Source: Dendronalium phyllosphericum CENA369
GTDB lineage: Bacteria > Cyanobacteriota > Cyanobacteriia > Cyanobacteriales > Nostocaceae
Direction: 5' to 3'
DNA: 40,673 nucleotides
Assembly: GCF_016056275.1 (NCBI RefSeq)
Contig: NZ_JAECZA010000033.1
Location: 1 to 40,673, forward strand
The notes under the pieces were generated by a model, which had not been told where the DNA came from, searched no databases, and saw nothing but the letters and a program-made list of their open reading frames with translations. Made by a program: the position numbers and the translations under genes. Below, in pieces: positions 7,913 through 15,495 of this stretch. How positions within the stretch are numbered: position 1 is the stretch's first letter; each line of letters starts with the position of its first letter.

Positions 7913-10900
7913 TCAGTCATCGCAGAGGTTACGGCTCTTACTCTCTTTGGGATTGTAATGTAGATAATTCCTCGCCAATTTGCAGCCGCGCACTACTAGT
8001 TCATTGAGATTTTGATTCCAATCTTTTTGCAAAATTACTATGCGGTCAAAACTGCCGGAAGCTAAAGTTTTGCCGTCGGGGCTGAAACTGACGCTCATCA
8101 CATAATTACTATGACCCTTAAGAGTGCGTATTTCCTTTCCTGTAGTAACATTCCAGAGTTTAACGGTGTTGTCCGCACTACTAGAAGCTAAAGTTTTGCC
8201 GTCGGGGCTGAAACTGACGCCATAGACTTCACCGCTATGCTTGTCAAGGTTGTGTAATGCCCTTCCTGTAGTGACATCCCAAAGTTTAACGGTGTTGTCA
8301 GCACTGCTAGAAGCTAAAGTTTTGCCATTGGGGCTGAAAGTGACGCTATGGACCTCACCACTATGCTCCTCAAGGTTTTGTATTGGCTTGGCTGTAGCGA
8401 TGTCCCAAAGTTTGATGCTTTGGTCAAAGCTGCTGGAAGCTAAAGTTTTACCGTCAGGGCTGAAACTGACGCTCGTAACATAATCGCTATGTCCTTTGAA
8501 GGAACGGATTGCTTTTCCTGTGGCAACATCCCAGAGTTTGATTGTGTTGTCAAAACTGCTAGAAGCCAAAGTTTTGCCGTCGGGGCTGAAACTAACGCTA
8601 TAAATTTCACCACTGCGATCTTTAAGGGTACGTAGTTCCTTTCCCGTGGCGACATCCCAAAGTTTGATAGTCTTGTCATCACTGCCGGAAGCCAAGGTTT
8701 TACCGTTGGGGCTAAAACTAATGCCGTAGACCTTACCGCTATGGCCTCTAAAGGTGCGTATTTCCTTTGCTGTGGCAACATTCCAGAGTTTGATGGTCCG
8801 ATCAAAACTGCTGGAAGCCAAGGTTTTGCTGTCAGGACTAAAACTGATGCGATAGACTTTATCACTGTGCCCTTTGAGGATAGATATTTTCTTTGTCCTA
8901 AAGACATTCCAGAGTTTGATAGTCTTGTCATCACTGCCGGAAGCTAAGGTTTTGCCATCCGGGCTGAACTTAACACTCCTCACATAACCGTTATGGCCCT
9001 TAAAGCAGTTTATTTCCTTTGCTGTGGCGACATCCCAGAGTTTGATGGTCTTGTCAGCACTACTAGAAGCCAAGATTTGACCATTGGGGCTGAAACTGAC
9101 GCTAAGAACCCTACCGCTATGTCCCTCCAAGCGATCGCGCTCCTTCAGCCAATCAATTGCTTGTTGCAGTGCCCCTTCTACTCGTAACTGGGTATCATCT
9201 TCTACATTAGCCAAACGTTTTAGTGGTATTCCCGCCTTTAAACTGACGATTAGGGCATCAAACTCTTTCCCTTGCTGAAAAAGTAAATCTGCTTGGTGAG
9301 TAAGGGCATCGCTTTGACCGACTTGAGATTTTTCTGCTCGTTGCTTTTCAGATTCCGCTCGCCCTGTCAGCCAAAGTAATCCTAGTACTGCTAAAATTGA
9401 AACAACCAGTGCCCACTTGAGAATATAATTTAATTGCTCTTGGGCTTGCCTTCGTTGCTCTTGCTCTTTTCTCAGTTCTGTTAATAGTTGAAAACCCTGT
9501 TGTTGGCGAATAAACGATACTAGATAATCATGAACTAATTGATAGCGGTCAGCAGGAACTTCTGGCAACAGCAATACTAGTCCTGAGTTCACAAAAATTT
9601 CTAACACTAAATCTATTTTGTCAGTTTCTGCTGCTAAATCTGCTGCCAATTCAGCGCGAGTTTTTTGAGGACGAGTACCAGTTTCATCTGTCAGTAAATA
9701 TAAAACTAATCTGGCAGCACGTTCATTGGGAGTTCCGCAGTCTTTGATTGCTGCTTCTAAAAATTGCTCGACGAGTTTTTCTTTAGTACCAAACTGGCGA
9801 TATTCTTGGAGAGTTGTAATTTTAGCAGTTTGTAATTGCATTCCTACAATTTGCAACTCAATAGGACGTACTTCTCCAGATTCCCCTGCTAAATCATCTA
9901 CTAATTTATCAATTAAGGCTGGCTCTAAGTGAGAGTGGGTTTTTTGATTTAAAACTTCAATCACTACCTTGGCATCTTCTGGAGAAAAGTTGCCCAATTC
10001 ATAACGAATATTTTTATCGAGAATATTGTTGTTAGTTACAGTGAAATTTGCCAGGCGATCGCATTCCAATAAATAATGTAAATAATCTTCTCTTAAAGAC
10101 AAAATAACTTTTACAAAAGGAATATCTAAGCAGACACGCAAAAATTCATAAAATTGCCGCCTATGGCTTTTGTCTGTATACACGAAGAAGAACTCTTCAA
10201 ATTGGTCAAAACATAAAACGGTTAATAGATTGCGGTCGGCATTTTTTCGCAATTCTTCGATAACAGCTGCTTCGGAATCTAGATTAACAGGCAATTTACA
10301 GCCTTTTACTTGTTCAAAAGCATCTGCTAAAGACTGACCCAATATCCCTATCCAATCTGTATAAACTCGCAATGGAGTTACAGGTAAAGCATCTCGCTCG
10401 CCAATTGCTTGCTTTTGCAACGCAGGTATTAAACCTGCATTTAAAATCGAACTTTTCCCGACTCCTGATTGACCATGAATTACAATTAGTTTATGTTCGG
10501 TACTACTAATTCTAGTCATTAACCGCTTGACATCTTGTTGCCGACCGGAAACAGCAATTTCTTGGGCAATTGTCTCATGTTGATTCACTTGCGTGAGTGC
10601 GGGATTAATTGCCTGTTTCTGGGGATTTAAATAAGTTGCACCAATGAAAGCTCGAAAACCATACTGATGTTCGGTGCGGATTTGCTCTTGCTTAATTTTA
10701 AAAGCTTTTTGATATTCACCTTGTTGAAAGTAAAGCGATCGCAACTTTTCTAAAATAGAGATATACAGTTGCGGATTGTATTGAGGATTACTTTCTTCTC
10801 TCGCTATTTTTAAATTCAAAATAGCTTGTGACACTTGACCTAGACCTTGTTCTGATTTGGCTAAAATTAATCTATATAAACCCCATTCATATGGTTGTAA

Positions 10901-11998
10901 ATTGGGAGTATGAGATAAAATTGTCAGTGCTTTTTGAGCCAGTTGATTGGCTTCTAAATAATGCGATCGCTGGAGCATGACCTCTGCCAAAAAGCCGTAA
11001 TCTTGAGCTATTTGCAGCGGATTAACAAAATTTTGGTGCAGTTTCAAAGCATTCTGGGTAAGGTTGTATAATTCATCCCATGCTTTTAAGAATCGCAAAA
11101 CTTCACCTAATTTACTAATATAACGAGCAACTAAATCTAAACGGCGTGCTTGGTTAAATATATCGATAGATTGCTGAAGATAATGTCTACTTTTTTCCCA
11201 ATAACAGCGGTTTTCTAGCCAATTTTGTTCAGCCTTGCGGTAATATGCTAATGCAATATGTAGTAGTAAAATTCCTTGTCGTTCTAAATAATGATTTTCT
11301 TGCCAAAAACTCAAACTTGACTGATAGTATTCTAAAGCAGGCTCTATGCGATCGTGTAAGTATTCTTTCAACCCCAGTACAAACTCTAGACTAGCTTGCA
11401 ATGCTGGATCTAATACTGTTCCACACCTTTGCAAATCTTTATGAGCAGTTTCTAGTTCTCGGCAAATTTGTGGATTTAGATTGGCATCATCAGCAAATAT
11501 TTCATCAGTTTTTTGCTGTAAAAAGCTGATTAATTCATCAGTAACTAACACAAACTCAATAATAGTTGCCCAATTTTCTAAGTCAGTTGCTAATCTGATA
11601 AACTTTTGCAGAACTTGGTCATTAACCCACAGCAGCAACGGAAAGGGTAATTGCTTGCTAAACTCTTCCCTTACTTGATTTGCTGCGGTAAGAACCGTAT
11701 CGAGTTCTTCCACTGCATCCAATCCAAAAACCATCAATGCATTTGGTTGTTCGTCTCTCAGTTCTGTCAAAATGCTTGTATAGAGAGTTTTGACAGAAGC
11801 AGGTAAGTGAATTTCTCGAATTGTAATTGGAAATAGTTCTTGCAATTGTTGCATGATGTATTTTTGCAAACTTCCATAATTACAACGCAACAAGATCAGC
11901 GAAAATTGACCTTGAGATAGTCTAATTGCCCGAACCAGAGTTTGCAAAGATTGTTTGTTGTCAACGCTCGCATCTTTTCGTTGATGCTGTTTATTCAT
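7913..11998 (-). CDS. TPR / STAND-type NTPase / WD40-repeat membrane-anchored protein
   Basis: Large 1361-residue multidomain protein. Residues ~25-170 resemble an NTPase core without a proper P-loop (strands SLILLRC, ALMVFGLD, PLLLWVND). Residues ~200-460 are TPR-like helical pairs. A novel-STAND NTPase follows: Walker A GQSGVGKSS near residue 510, Walker B VLCFDQFEEFF, and a winged-helix-like region to ~820. A single membrane helix (WALVVSILAVLGLLWLTG) lies near 862-880, then nine WD40 units from ~955 (GH...WD spacing about 42 residues, the ninth incomplete), probably a propeller on the other side of the membrane or a cytosolic sensor. The start overlaps the upstream ATPase gene by 4 bases (ATGA), so the two are translationally coupled. 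STAND proteins act in signalling, cell death or phage defence; which one applies here is unknown. Confidence 0.88.
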   Translation of the reverse strand: MNKQHQRKDASVDNKQSLQTLVRAIRLSQGQFSLILLRCNYGSLQKYIMQQLQELFPITIREIHLPASVKTLYTSILTELRDEQPNALMVFGLDAVEELDTVLTAANQVREEFSKQLPFPLLLWVNDQVLQKFIRLATDLENWATIIEFVLVTDELISFLQQKTDEIFADDANLNPQICRELETAHKDLQRCGTVLDPALQASLEFVLGLKEYLHDRIEPALEYYQSSLSFWQENHYLERQGILLLHIALAYYRKAEQNWLENRCYWEKSRHYLQQSIDIFNQARRLDLVARYISKLGEVLRFLKAWDELYNLTQNALKLHQNFVNPLQIAQDYGFLAEVMLQRSHYLEANQLAQKALTILSHTPNLQPYEWGLYRLILAKSEQGLGQVSQAILNLKIAREESNPQYNPQLYISILEKLRSLYFQQGEYQKAFKIKQEQIRTEHQYGFRAFIGATYLNPQKQAINPALTQVNQHETIAQEIAVSGRQQDVKRLMTRISSTEHKLIVIHGQSGVGKSSILNAGLIPALQKQAIGERDALPVTPLRVYTDWIGILGQSLADAFEQVKGCKLPVNLDSEAAVIEELRKNADRNLLTVLCFDQFEEFFFVYTDKSHRRQFYEFLRVCLDIPFVKVILSLREDYLHYLLECDRLANFTVTNNNILDKNIRYELGNFSPEDAKVVIEVLNQKTHSHLEPALIDKLVDDLAGESGEVRPIELQIVGMQLQTAKITTLQEYRQFGTKEKLVEQFLEAAIKDCGTPNERAARLVLYLLTDETGTRPQKTRAELAADLAAETDKIDLVLEIFVNSGLVLLLPEVPADRYQLVHDYLVSFIRQQQGFQLLTELRKEQEQRRQAQEQLNYILKWALVVSILAVLGLLWLTGRAESEKQRAEKSQVGQSDALTHQADLLFQQGKEFDALIVSLKAGIPLKRLANVEDDTQLRVEGALQQAIDWLKERDRLEGHSGRVLSVSFSPNGQILASSSADKTIKLWDVATAKEINCFKGHNGYVRSVKFSPDGKTLASGSDDKTIKLWNVFRTKKISILKGHSDKVYRISFSPDSKTLASSSFDRTIKLWNVATAKEIRTFRGHSGKVYGISFSPNGKTLASGSDDKTIKLWDVATGKELRTLKDRSGEIYSVSFSPDGKTLASSSFDNTIKLWDVATGKAIRSFKGHSDYVTSVSFSPDGKTLASSSFDQSIKLWDIATAKPIQNLEEHSGEVHSVTFSPNGKTLASSSADNTVKLWDVTTGRALHNLDKHSGEVYGVSFSPDGKTLASSSADNTVKLWNVTTGKEIRTLKGHSNYVMSVSFSPDGKTLASGSFDRIVILQKDWNQNLNELVVRGCKLARNYLHYNPKESKSRNLCDD
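7990..9130 (-). repeat. Tandem 126-bp WD40-coding repeats
   Basis: Nine consecutive units of about 126 bases encode the WD40 blades. The DNA is strikingly alike between units (for example the GGCAAAACTTTAGC-type stretch for GKTLAS returns almost unchanged in each), which points to recent duplication or gene conversion. This explains several overlapping false reading frames on both strands. Confidence 0.85.
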
Positions 11999-13299
11999 AA
12001 CATAAATTCTCTCGCTTCTCTCAAAATCGGATTGATATCAAACCAAGAACCATCCTCATCCCGATATTCAAATACAAACATACTGCGGAGTAAAACTTCG
12101 TATTTTTCTTGACCTCGAAACGTTTTGTTTTGCGCCACTTCAAGCAGTAATTGCCATTCTTCAGGAGTAATAGCTAAAGTTAGCTCATTCCGACGTTGTT
12201 TAATAACACTTTCTAAACATTGACGTGACAGTGGCGGATCTTCTTTTTGTAGACTGCGAAACAACAGCATCAGTAAGTTTCGCATATGACCACCACTAAC
12301 TAGACACAATCGATCTAAAGTTTCTGGACTGTCAAAAACTTGAGTAATTAAATGACGACTTTCTTCCCAGTTAATACCAGGAAAAGCCCTCGCCATTACC
12401 ATCTGTTGCAACAGTTTAATTCCTTCTTGGCATTCAGAACCGTCCCGTAAGTTGACGGGAACCATTGGCAATACTTTAGGGTCTACCCCAAATCGATTTG
12501 TTAGTCTTCCTAAAGCATTGGAAAAAATTAAGACTAAAGGAATTGTATAAACTAGATGACAATTCAGCTGGTTTAACTGTTCTCCACGTTCGACAAAAAG
12601 ATATTCTGGCTGATAATAACCCGAAGGTTTCAAAGAATTATCAACTCGGTCGAGATTATCGACAATTACCACCAGTCCTTTTTTTCCTTGCAGTTGTAGT
12701 CGTTCTTTGGCAGGATTAAACAGTTCTGTATTGATTAATTTTAAAATGCTAGTGGTCCGCGGTTCTAAATATTGCCGCAATTGACTGCGAAGTTTAGGAC
12801 TATCTTTAGTTTTGGCAGTAATTTTGGCAATACCTACAGATAATTGACCCTCTACCCCAAGTTCGATAGGTGTTTGTAAAAAATCGGCAATTTCAGCAAA
12901 CAGATTTTGAAAATATCCTGGTTTAAGGTGTATTTTTGTTGCTTCTAGACTTTGACTTACTTCCTGCGCTACGCTCATTAAAATGTCTGTAACGTCAACA
13001 TCTGCCATGTCTAGATTATGGCTAGACTCAAAATAAACCACATGAAATCTCTGCTTTTCTAACTCTGCTTTTAAGCGCAGTAACTCAGTGGACTTGCCAC
13101 ATCCAATATGTCCTGTAAATAGTTGACAGGTAGGATCGTTAGGTGACAGACGCGTTATGGTTCTTTCTAATTCTTCAATAATCTTGCCACCACGCACCGA
13201 GGAGAAATCAATATAATATTGTCGATCCTCCGCTTTGCTTACCACTAGAGTCTTGCTGGGGTTACATGCATGAAAAAATCTTCCTACATCTAGGTTCAT
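11995..13299 (-). CDS. AAA-type ATPase paired with the WD40/STAND protein
   Basis: Soluble P-loop ATPase of 434 residues. Walker A is FTGHIGCGKSTELLRLK near residue 85, Walker B is LVVIVDNLDRVDN near residue 215, and a sensor-like strand LVYTIPLVLIFSN follows near 265; helices after that resemble an AAA lid with a C-terminal winged-helix-like part (RSMFVFEYRDEDGSWFDINPILRE). It has no membrane segment or signal peptide. The stop codon overlaps the start of the large WD40 gene (ATGA), indicating one operon and probably one complex. I know similar ATPase plus WD40/STAND neighbours in filamentous cyanobacteria, but no established function. An ATP-driven switch or scaffold for the STAND partner is an inference. 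Confidence 0.8.
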   Translation of the reverse strand: MNLDVGRFFHACNPSKTLVVSKAEDRQYYIDFSSVRGGKIIEELERTITRLSPNDPTCQLFTGHIGCGKSTELLRLKAELEKQRFHVVYFESSHNLDMADVDVTDILMSVAQEVSQSLEATKIHLKPGYFQNLFAEIADFLQTPIELGVEGQLSVGIAKITAKTKDSPKLRSQLRQYLEPRTTSILKLINTELFNPAKERLQLQGKKGLVVIVDNLDRVDNSLKPSGYYQPEYLFVERGEQLNQLNCHLVYTIPLVLIFSNALGRLTNRFGVDPKVLPMVPVNLRDGSECQEGIKLLQQMVMARAFPGINWEESRHLITQVFDSPETLDRLCLVSGGHMRNLLMLLFRSLQKEDPPLSRQCLESVIKQRRNELTLAITPEEWQLLLEVAQNKTFRGQEKYEVLLRSMFVFEYRDEDGSWFDINPILREAREFML

Positions 13300-13550
13300 G
13301 ACTAATTACCCAACTCTAGACTTTTATCCAACTGTATGTTATTGATTTTCTCAATCAGAAGCCGCTCTTTCAAAGCAGATTTTTGAGAGCAACTCATCCA
13401 TTTTTTTTATTCCTTTAGATCGATGAAAGTTGTGTTTGCTGGCTATAAATGAAATCAGAATTGAGGAGTCAAAATAGTTGAAGAATTAGGAACTAACTTT
13501 ATTTATGAATGTACTTGTAATATCAAACCTTCTATAAATTCTGACTTCTG

Positions 13551-13930
13551 AACGGCAATTGCTGTCCTTCGGGAACGCTTACCCTCCGGGAATGGCTACG
13601 CCCAACAGCGAACAAGCTGGGAAGCGATCCAACGCACTGCCTTCTCCTAAGTTTTGGCGATTAGAAATCGCGCGCCAATTGCTCATGGGGAGCCACTACG
13701 GTGAAGCAGCCCACAACAAGAGTGGTTCCCGTCGTTAGCGAAGACCGAGCGTCTGGGGGACTGCCCAAGCCGTTCGACGAAGTCGTTCTCGAAGAGTAGG
13801 GTGGACGGGTTCCCCGGCATAAAGGAGGCAGTGCGTTGGGCGGGCAATGCCCGACTTGTAGACGCTTCTGCGGCTTCCCGCAGGGTAGCAACTGCCGTCA
13901 AGTGGCGTGGAAACCCCTAAGACCGCACTG
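13551..13930. repeat. GC-rich interspersed repeat with 14-bp inverted repeats
   Basis: Unlike its AT-rich surroundings, this block contains repeated CTTCGGGAACGC / CCTCCGGGAA words. A perfect 14-bp inverted pair is present: CCAACGCACTGCCT at 13629-13642 and AGGCAGTGCGTTGG at 13826-13839, enclosing about 180 bases with further short complementary pieces. The wording (GCAGTGCGTTGGGCGGG, ACTGCCGTC, CCTAAGACCGCACTGGCT) is familiar from high-copy repeats scattered in Nostoc-type genomes. No protein is supported. Confidence 0.6.
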
Positions 13931-13948
13931 GCTTGGCTATATAGACAA

Positions 13949-13966
13949 AACCCGCCTAAGCGGGTT
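13949..13966 (-). terminator. Likely terminator of the parA operon
   Basis: Perfect hairpin AACCCGC-CTAA-GCGGGTT. Read on the minus strand the right arm is followed by TTTTG; on the plus strand by ATTTTGTT. It lies about 95 bases after the coiled-coil gene stop and could serve either direction. Confidence 0.6.
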
Positions 13967-13974
13967 ATTTTGTT

Positions 13975-13994
13975 AAGTCCAAGTAGTTGGACTT
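13975..13994. terminator. Second hairpin downstream of the parA operon
   Basis: Perfect inverted repeat AAGTCCAA-GTAG-TTGGACTT, eight base pairs with a four-base loop, nine bases from the first hairpin. On the plus strand it is followed by TGTTTGT. It may reinforce termination. Confidence 0.45.
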
Positions 13995-14061
13995 TGTTTG
14001 TGTGGTGTGAATTCTATTCGCTCAATTATTTCTATAGCGGTTATCATTTGCATGAAGTACG

Positions 14062-14646
14062 TTAGTCATACAACCAAGTATTGTTAGCAAAATCATCATT
14101 GGTATCTGCTGGCTGTTCTGGCATTTTTTCAGCTATGCGATGTGATTTTCTGTAGGCAACAGGGTTATATTTTTCTTTTACTTGTATTGATGAAGATTTA
14201 TTTTCTTTTACTTGTATTGTTGAAGATTTATTTTCCTTTTCTTGTTTTAACAAGTTGTTTTCTTCTATTAGTTTGGAATTAGCTTCTGCTAGTTGCAGTA
14301 CTGTTTTTTTAGCGTCGTCAAGCTCTTTGGTTAGCCGCTGTGTCGATGCTTTTTGTTCGGATGCAGCGGATTTTAGCTCGGTAATTTGCTGCTGGAGAGT
14401 TTTTTCGTTTTTTTGCGATTGTTCGAGAGTTTCTTTCAATTCTTTGATAGTAACTTCTAAATCAGCCTTAGTCGGATTGGTACGCCGATTAGAAGTTAGT
14501 TCTTGTGTTTGCGTTGGCGATTCTTCTGCTTCTGAAGTATCTTCGGCAACTTCCACAGCAGCAACTTCGATCGCAGATTCGCTTTGTGTTGGTGTCAATT
14601 TTTCTGCTTCTTCTTGTAATAAGTCAGAGAGACGTTTCTTAACCAT
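14062..14646 (-). CDS. Coiled-coil partner of ParA ATPase, possible McdB-like protein
   Basis: Protein of 194 residues: a basic start MVKKRLSDLLQEEAEKL, an acidic low-complexity stretch (~20-50, rich in E, A, T), a Gln/Glu-rich coiled coil (~58-138), a Lys/Ser linker made by a 30-bp tandem duplication (~138-158), and a tail ending FANNTWLYD with one tryptophan (W191). No enzyme motif. The ATG shares one base with the parA stop (TAATG), with a strong GGAGG ribosome site inside the end of parA; an upstream TTG start would overlap that site and is rejected. Carboxysome-positioning McdB proteins are small, Gln-rich, disordered/coiled-coil and carry an invariant C-terminal tryptophan; the architecture fits, but identity is not proven. 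Alternative: partner of another cargo-positioning ParA. Confidence 0.75.
   Translation of the reverse strand: MVKKRLSDLLQEEAEKLTPTQSESAIEVAAVEVAEDTSEAEESPTQTQELTSNRRTNPTKADLEVTIKELKETLEQSQKNEKTLQQQITELKSAASEQKASTQRLTKELDDAKKTVLQLAEANSKLIEENNLLKQEKENKSSTIQVKENKSSSIQVKEKYNPVAYRKSHRIAEKMPEQPADTNDDFANNTWLYD
14171..14230 (-). repeat. Tandem 30-bp duplication inside the coiled-coil gene
   Basis: Two 30-base copies (14171-14200 and 14201-14230) differ by one base (A14190 versus T14220). They encode two copies of a ten-residue Lys/Asn/Ser unit (KENKSS-IQV type), and a degenerate third begins at 14231. The near identity marks a recent event. Confidence 0.9.
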
Positions 14647-15278
14647 TATTTCCTCCAATCACGCTGTAATTCATCAGCCACGCGGCGGTAGTCTGACTCT
14701 GCCTCATTAGCATTGTTTCCTCGCCATTGAGTAATCGCCACACCCTCTAGTGCTGCTCGTTCGTGAGCTTTATATGCACGAATGAAGGCTTTGCAGGCAG
14801 GAATTCCCAGCCGCTGGAGAGTGTTTTGTGCTTCTATTGCTTCGCCTACACTCCGCATATCTACTTTAGTGAGTAGCACTTTATGGGGGATACCCGCAGG
14901 AACAACTGCTGTCTTGACTGTTTCAACAAGGACAGCTAAATCCATCGCTGCTGGGGGTGTAGGCAAAACTAGATAATCTGCGATCGCTACGACTGTGGCT
15001 AATGCTTCAGATTGCAGCGCCGGAGGCGTATCCACCACTACTAAATCGTAACCTTTTATTCTTCGTAAATCACTTAAAAGTTGCGGATCTGTTTCTTGAG
15101 ATAGATCGAATCCCATGCCTTTCTGATTCCGTCCTACCCACCAACTGGCAGAACCTTGAATATCTGCATCAACCAGAAGTACTTTTTTCTTTTTCCCAAA
15201 CTGTGCAGCCAGATTGACTGCGGTAGTCGTTTTGCCGACTCCTCCTTTACCGTTGAGAATAGCGATGATTTTTGGCAC
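14646..15278 (-). CDS. ParA/MinD-family ATPase
   Basis: Compact ParA-type ATPase of 210 residues. Seen: the deviant Walker A box NGKGGVGKTTTAVNLA with signature lysine K11, the Walker A' segment VLLVDADIQGSASWWVGR, the Walker B strand DLVVVDTPPAL, and LTKVDMRSVGEA. It lacks the N-terminal DNA-binding domain of P1-type ParA, so it belongs with the small Soj/MipZ/McdA-like ATPases that form gradients on the nucleoid and place cargo such as plasmids, carboxysomes or chemoreceptor arrays. The start is GTG at 15278; methionine codons further in would remove the P-loop. It is followed with a one-base overlap by a coiled-coil gene, the expected partner. No parS-like or plasmid replication gene is seen, so it is an orphan pair on a chromosome-like background. 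Confidence 0.85.
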   Translation of the reverse strand: MPKIIAILNGKGGVGKTTTAVNLAAQFGKKKKVLLVDADIQGSASWWVGRNQKGMGFDLSQETDPQLLSDLRRIKGYDLVVVDTPPALQSEALATVVAIADYLVLPTPPAAMDLAVLVETVKTAVVPAGIPHKVLLTKVDMRSVGEAIEAQNTLQRLGIPACKAFIRAYKAHERAALEGVAITQWRGNNANEAESDYRRVADELQRDWRK

Positions 15279-15316
15279 TGCTTAACTTTACCGACCCTGC
15301 CCTAAATGAATATACA

Positions 15317-15360
15317 CTAATTCGTAATTCGTAATTCGTAATTCTTAATTCGTAATTAAT
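15317..15360. repeat. Heptamer repeat (AATTCGT)n
   Basis: Five or six tandem copies of ATTCGTA-type heptamers with one variant (ATTCTTA) lie between the divergent parA and P450 genes. Confidence 0.7.
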
Positions 15361-15495
15361 ATACGTAATATAAGGCTAAAAAATAGGTAATTTGTCATAC
15401 TTTTTTGATTTATTCTTACTTACTTTGTCAATTTGGTGTCAGAACTAAAAAAACTCGTAACAATAAAATTCATCAGCCATCAATGACAAAAGTTT

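Larger units (their letters stand above)
13300..14061. other. Intergenic region with structured repeat
   Basis: About 760 bases separate the ATPase gene from the coiled-coil gene. The first 240 bases are AT-rich and must hold the ATPase promoter. From about 13551 to 13930 the sequence becomes GC-rich and repeat-like (separate entry), and two clear hairpins follow at 13949-13994. The frames open on the minus strand between 13661 and 13901 are side effects of this repeat. Confidence 0.6.

Noticed and set aside
7990-9130. CRISPR-like direct repeats
   Set aside because: The period is 126 bases and codes for WD40 blades; no short repeats with unique spacers.
8241-9278. Several frames on both strands inside the WD40 region
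   Set aside because: Shadows of the tandem WD40 repeat in other frames.
13300-13560. tRNA or other RNA gene in long gaps
   Set aside because: No T-loop (GGTTCGA-like) with matching acceptor and anticodon arms was found here or in the other long gaps.
13661-13901. Two overlapping minus-strand frames of 72-76 codons
   Set aside because: They fall wholly within the GC-rich interspersed repeat with inverted pairs; both are Arg/Pro/Ser-rich artefacts.
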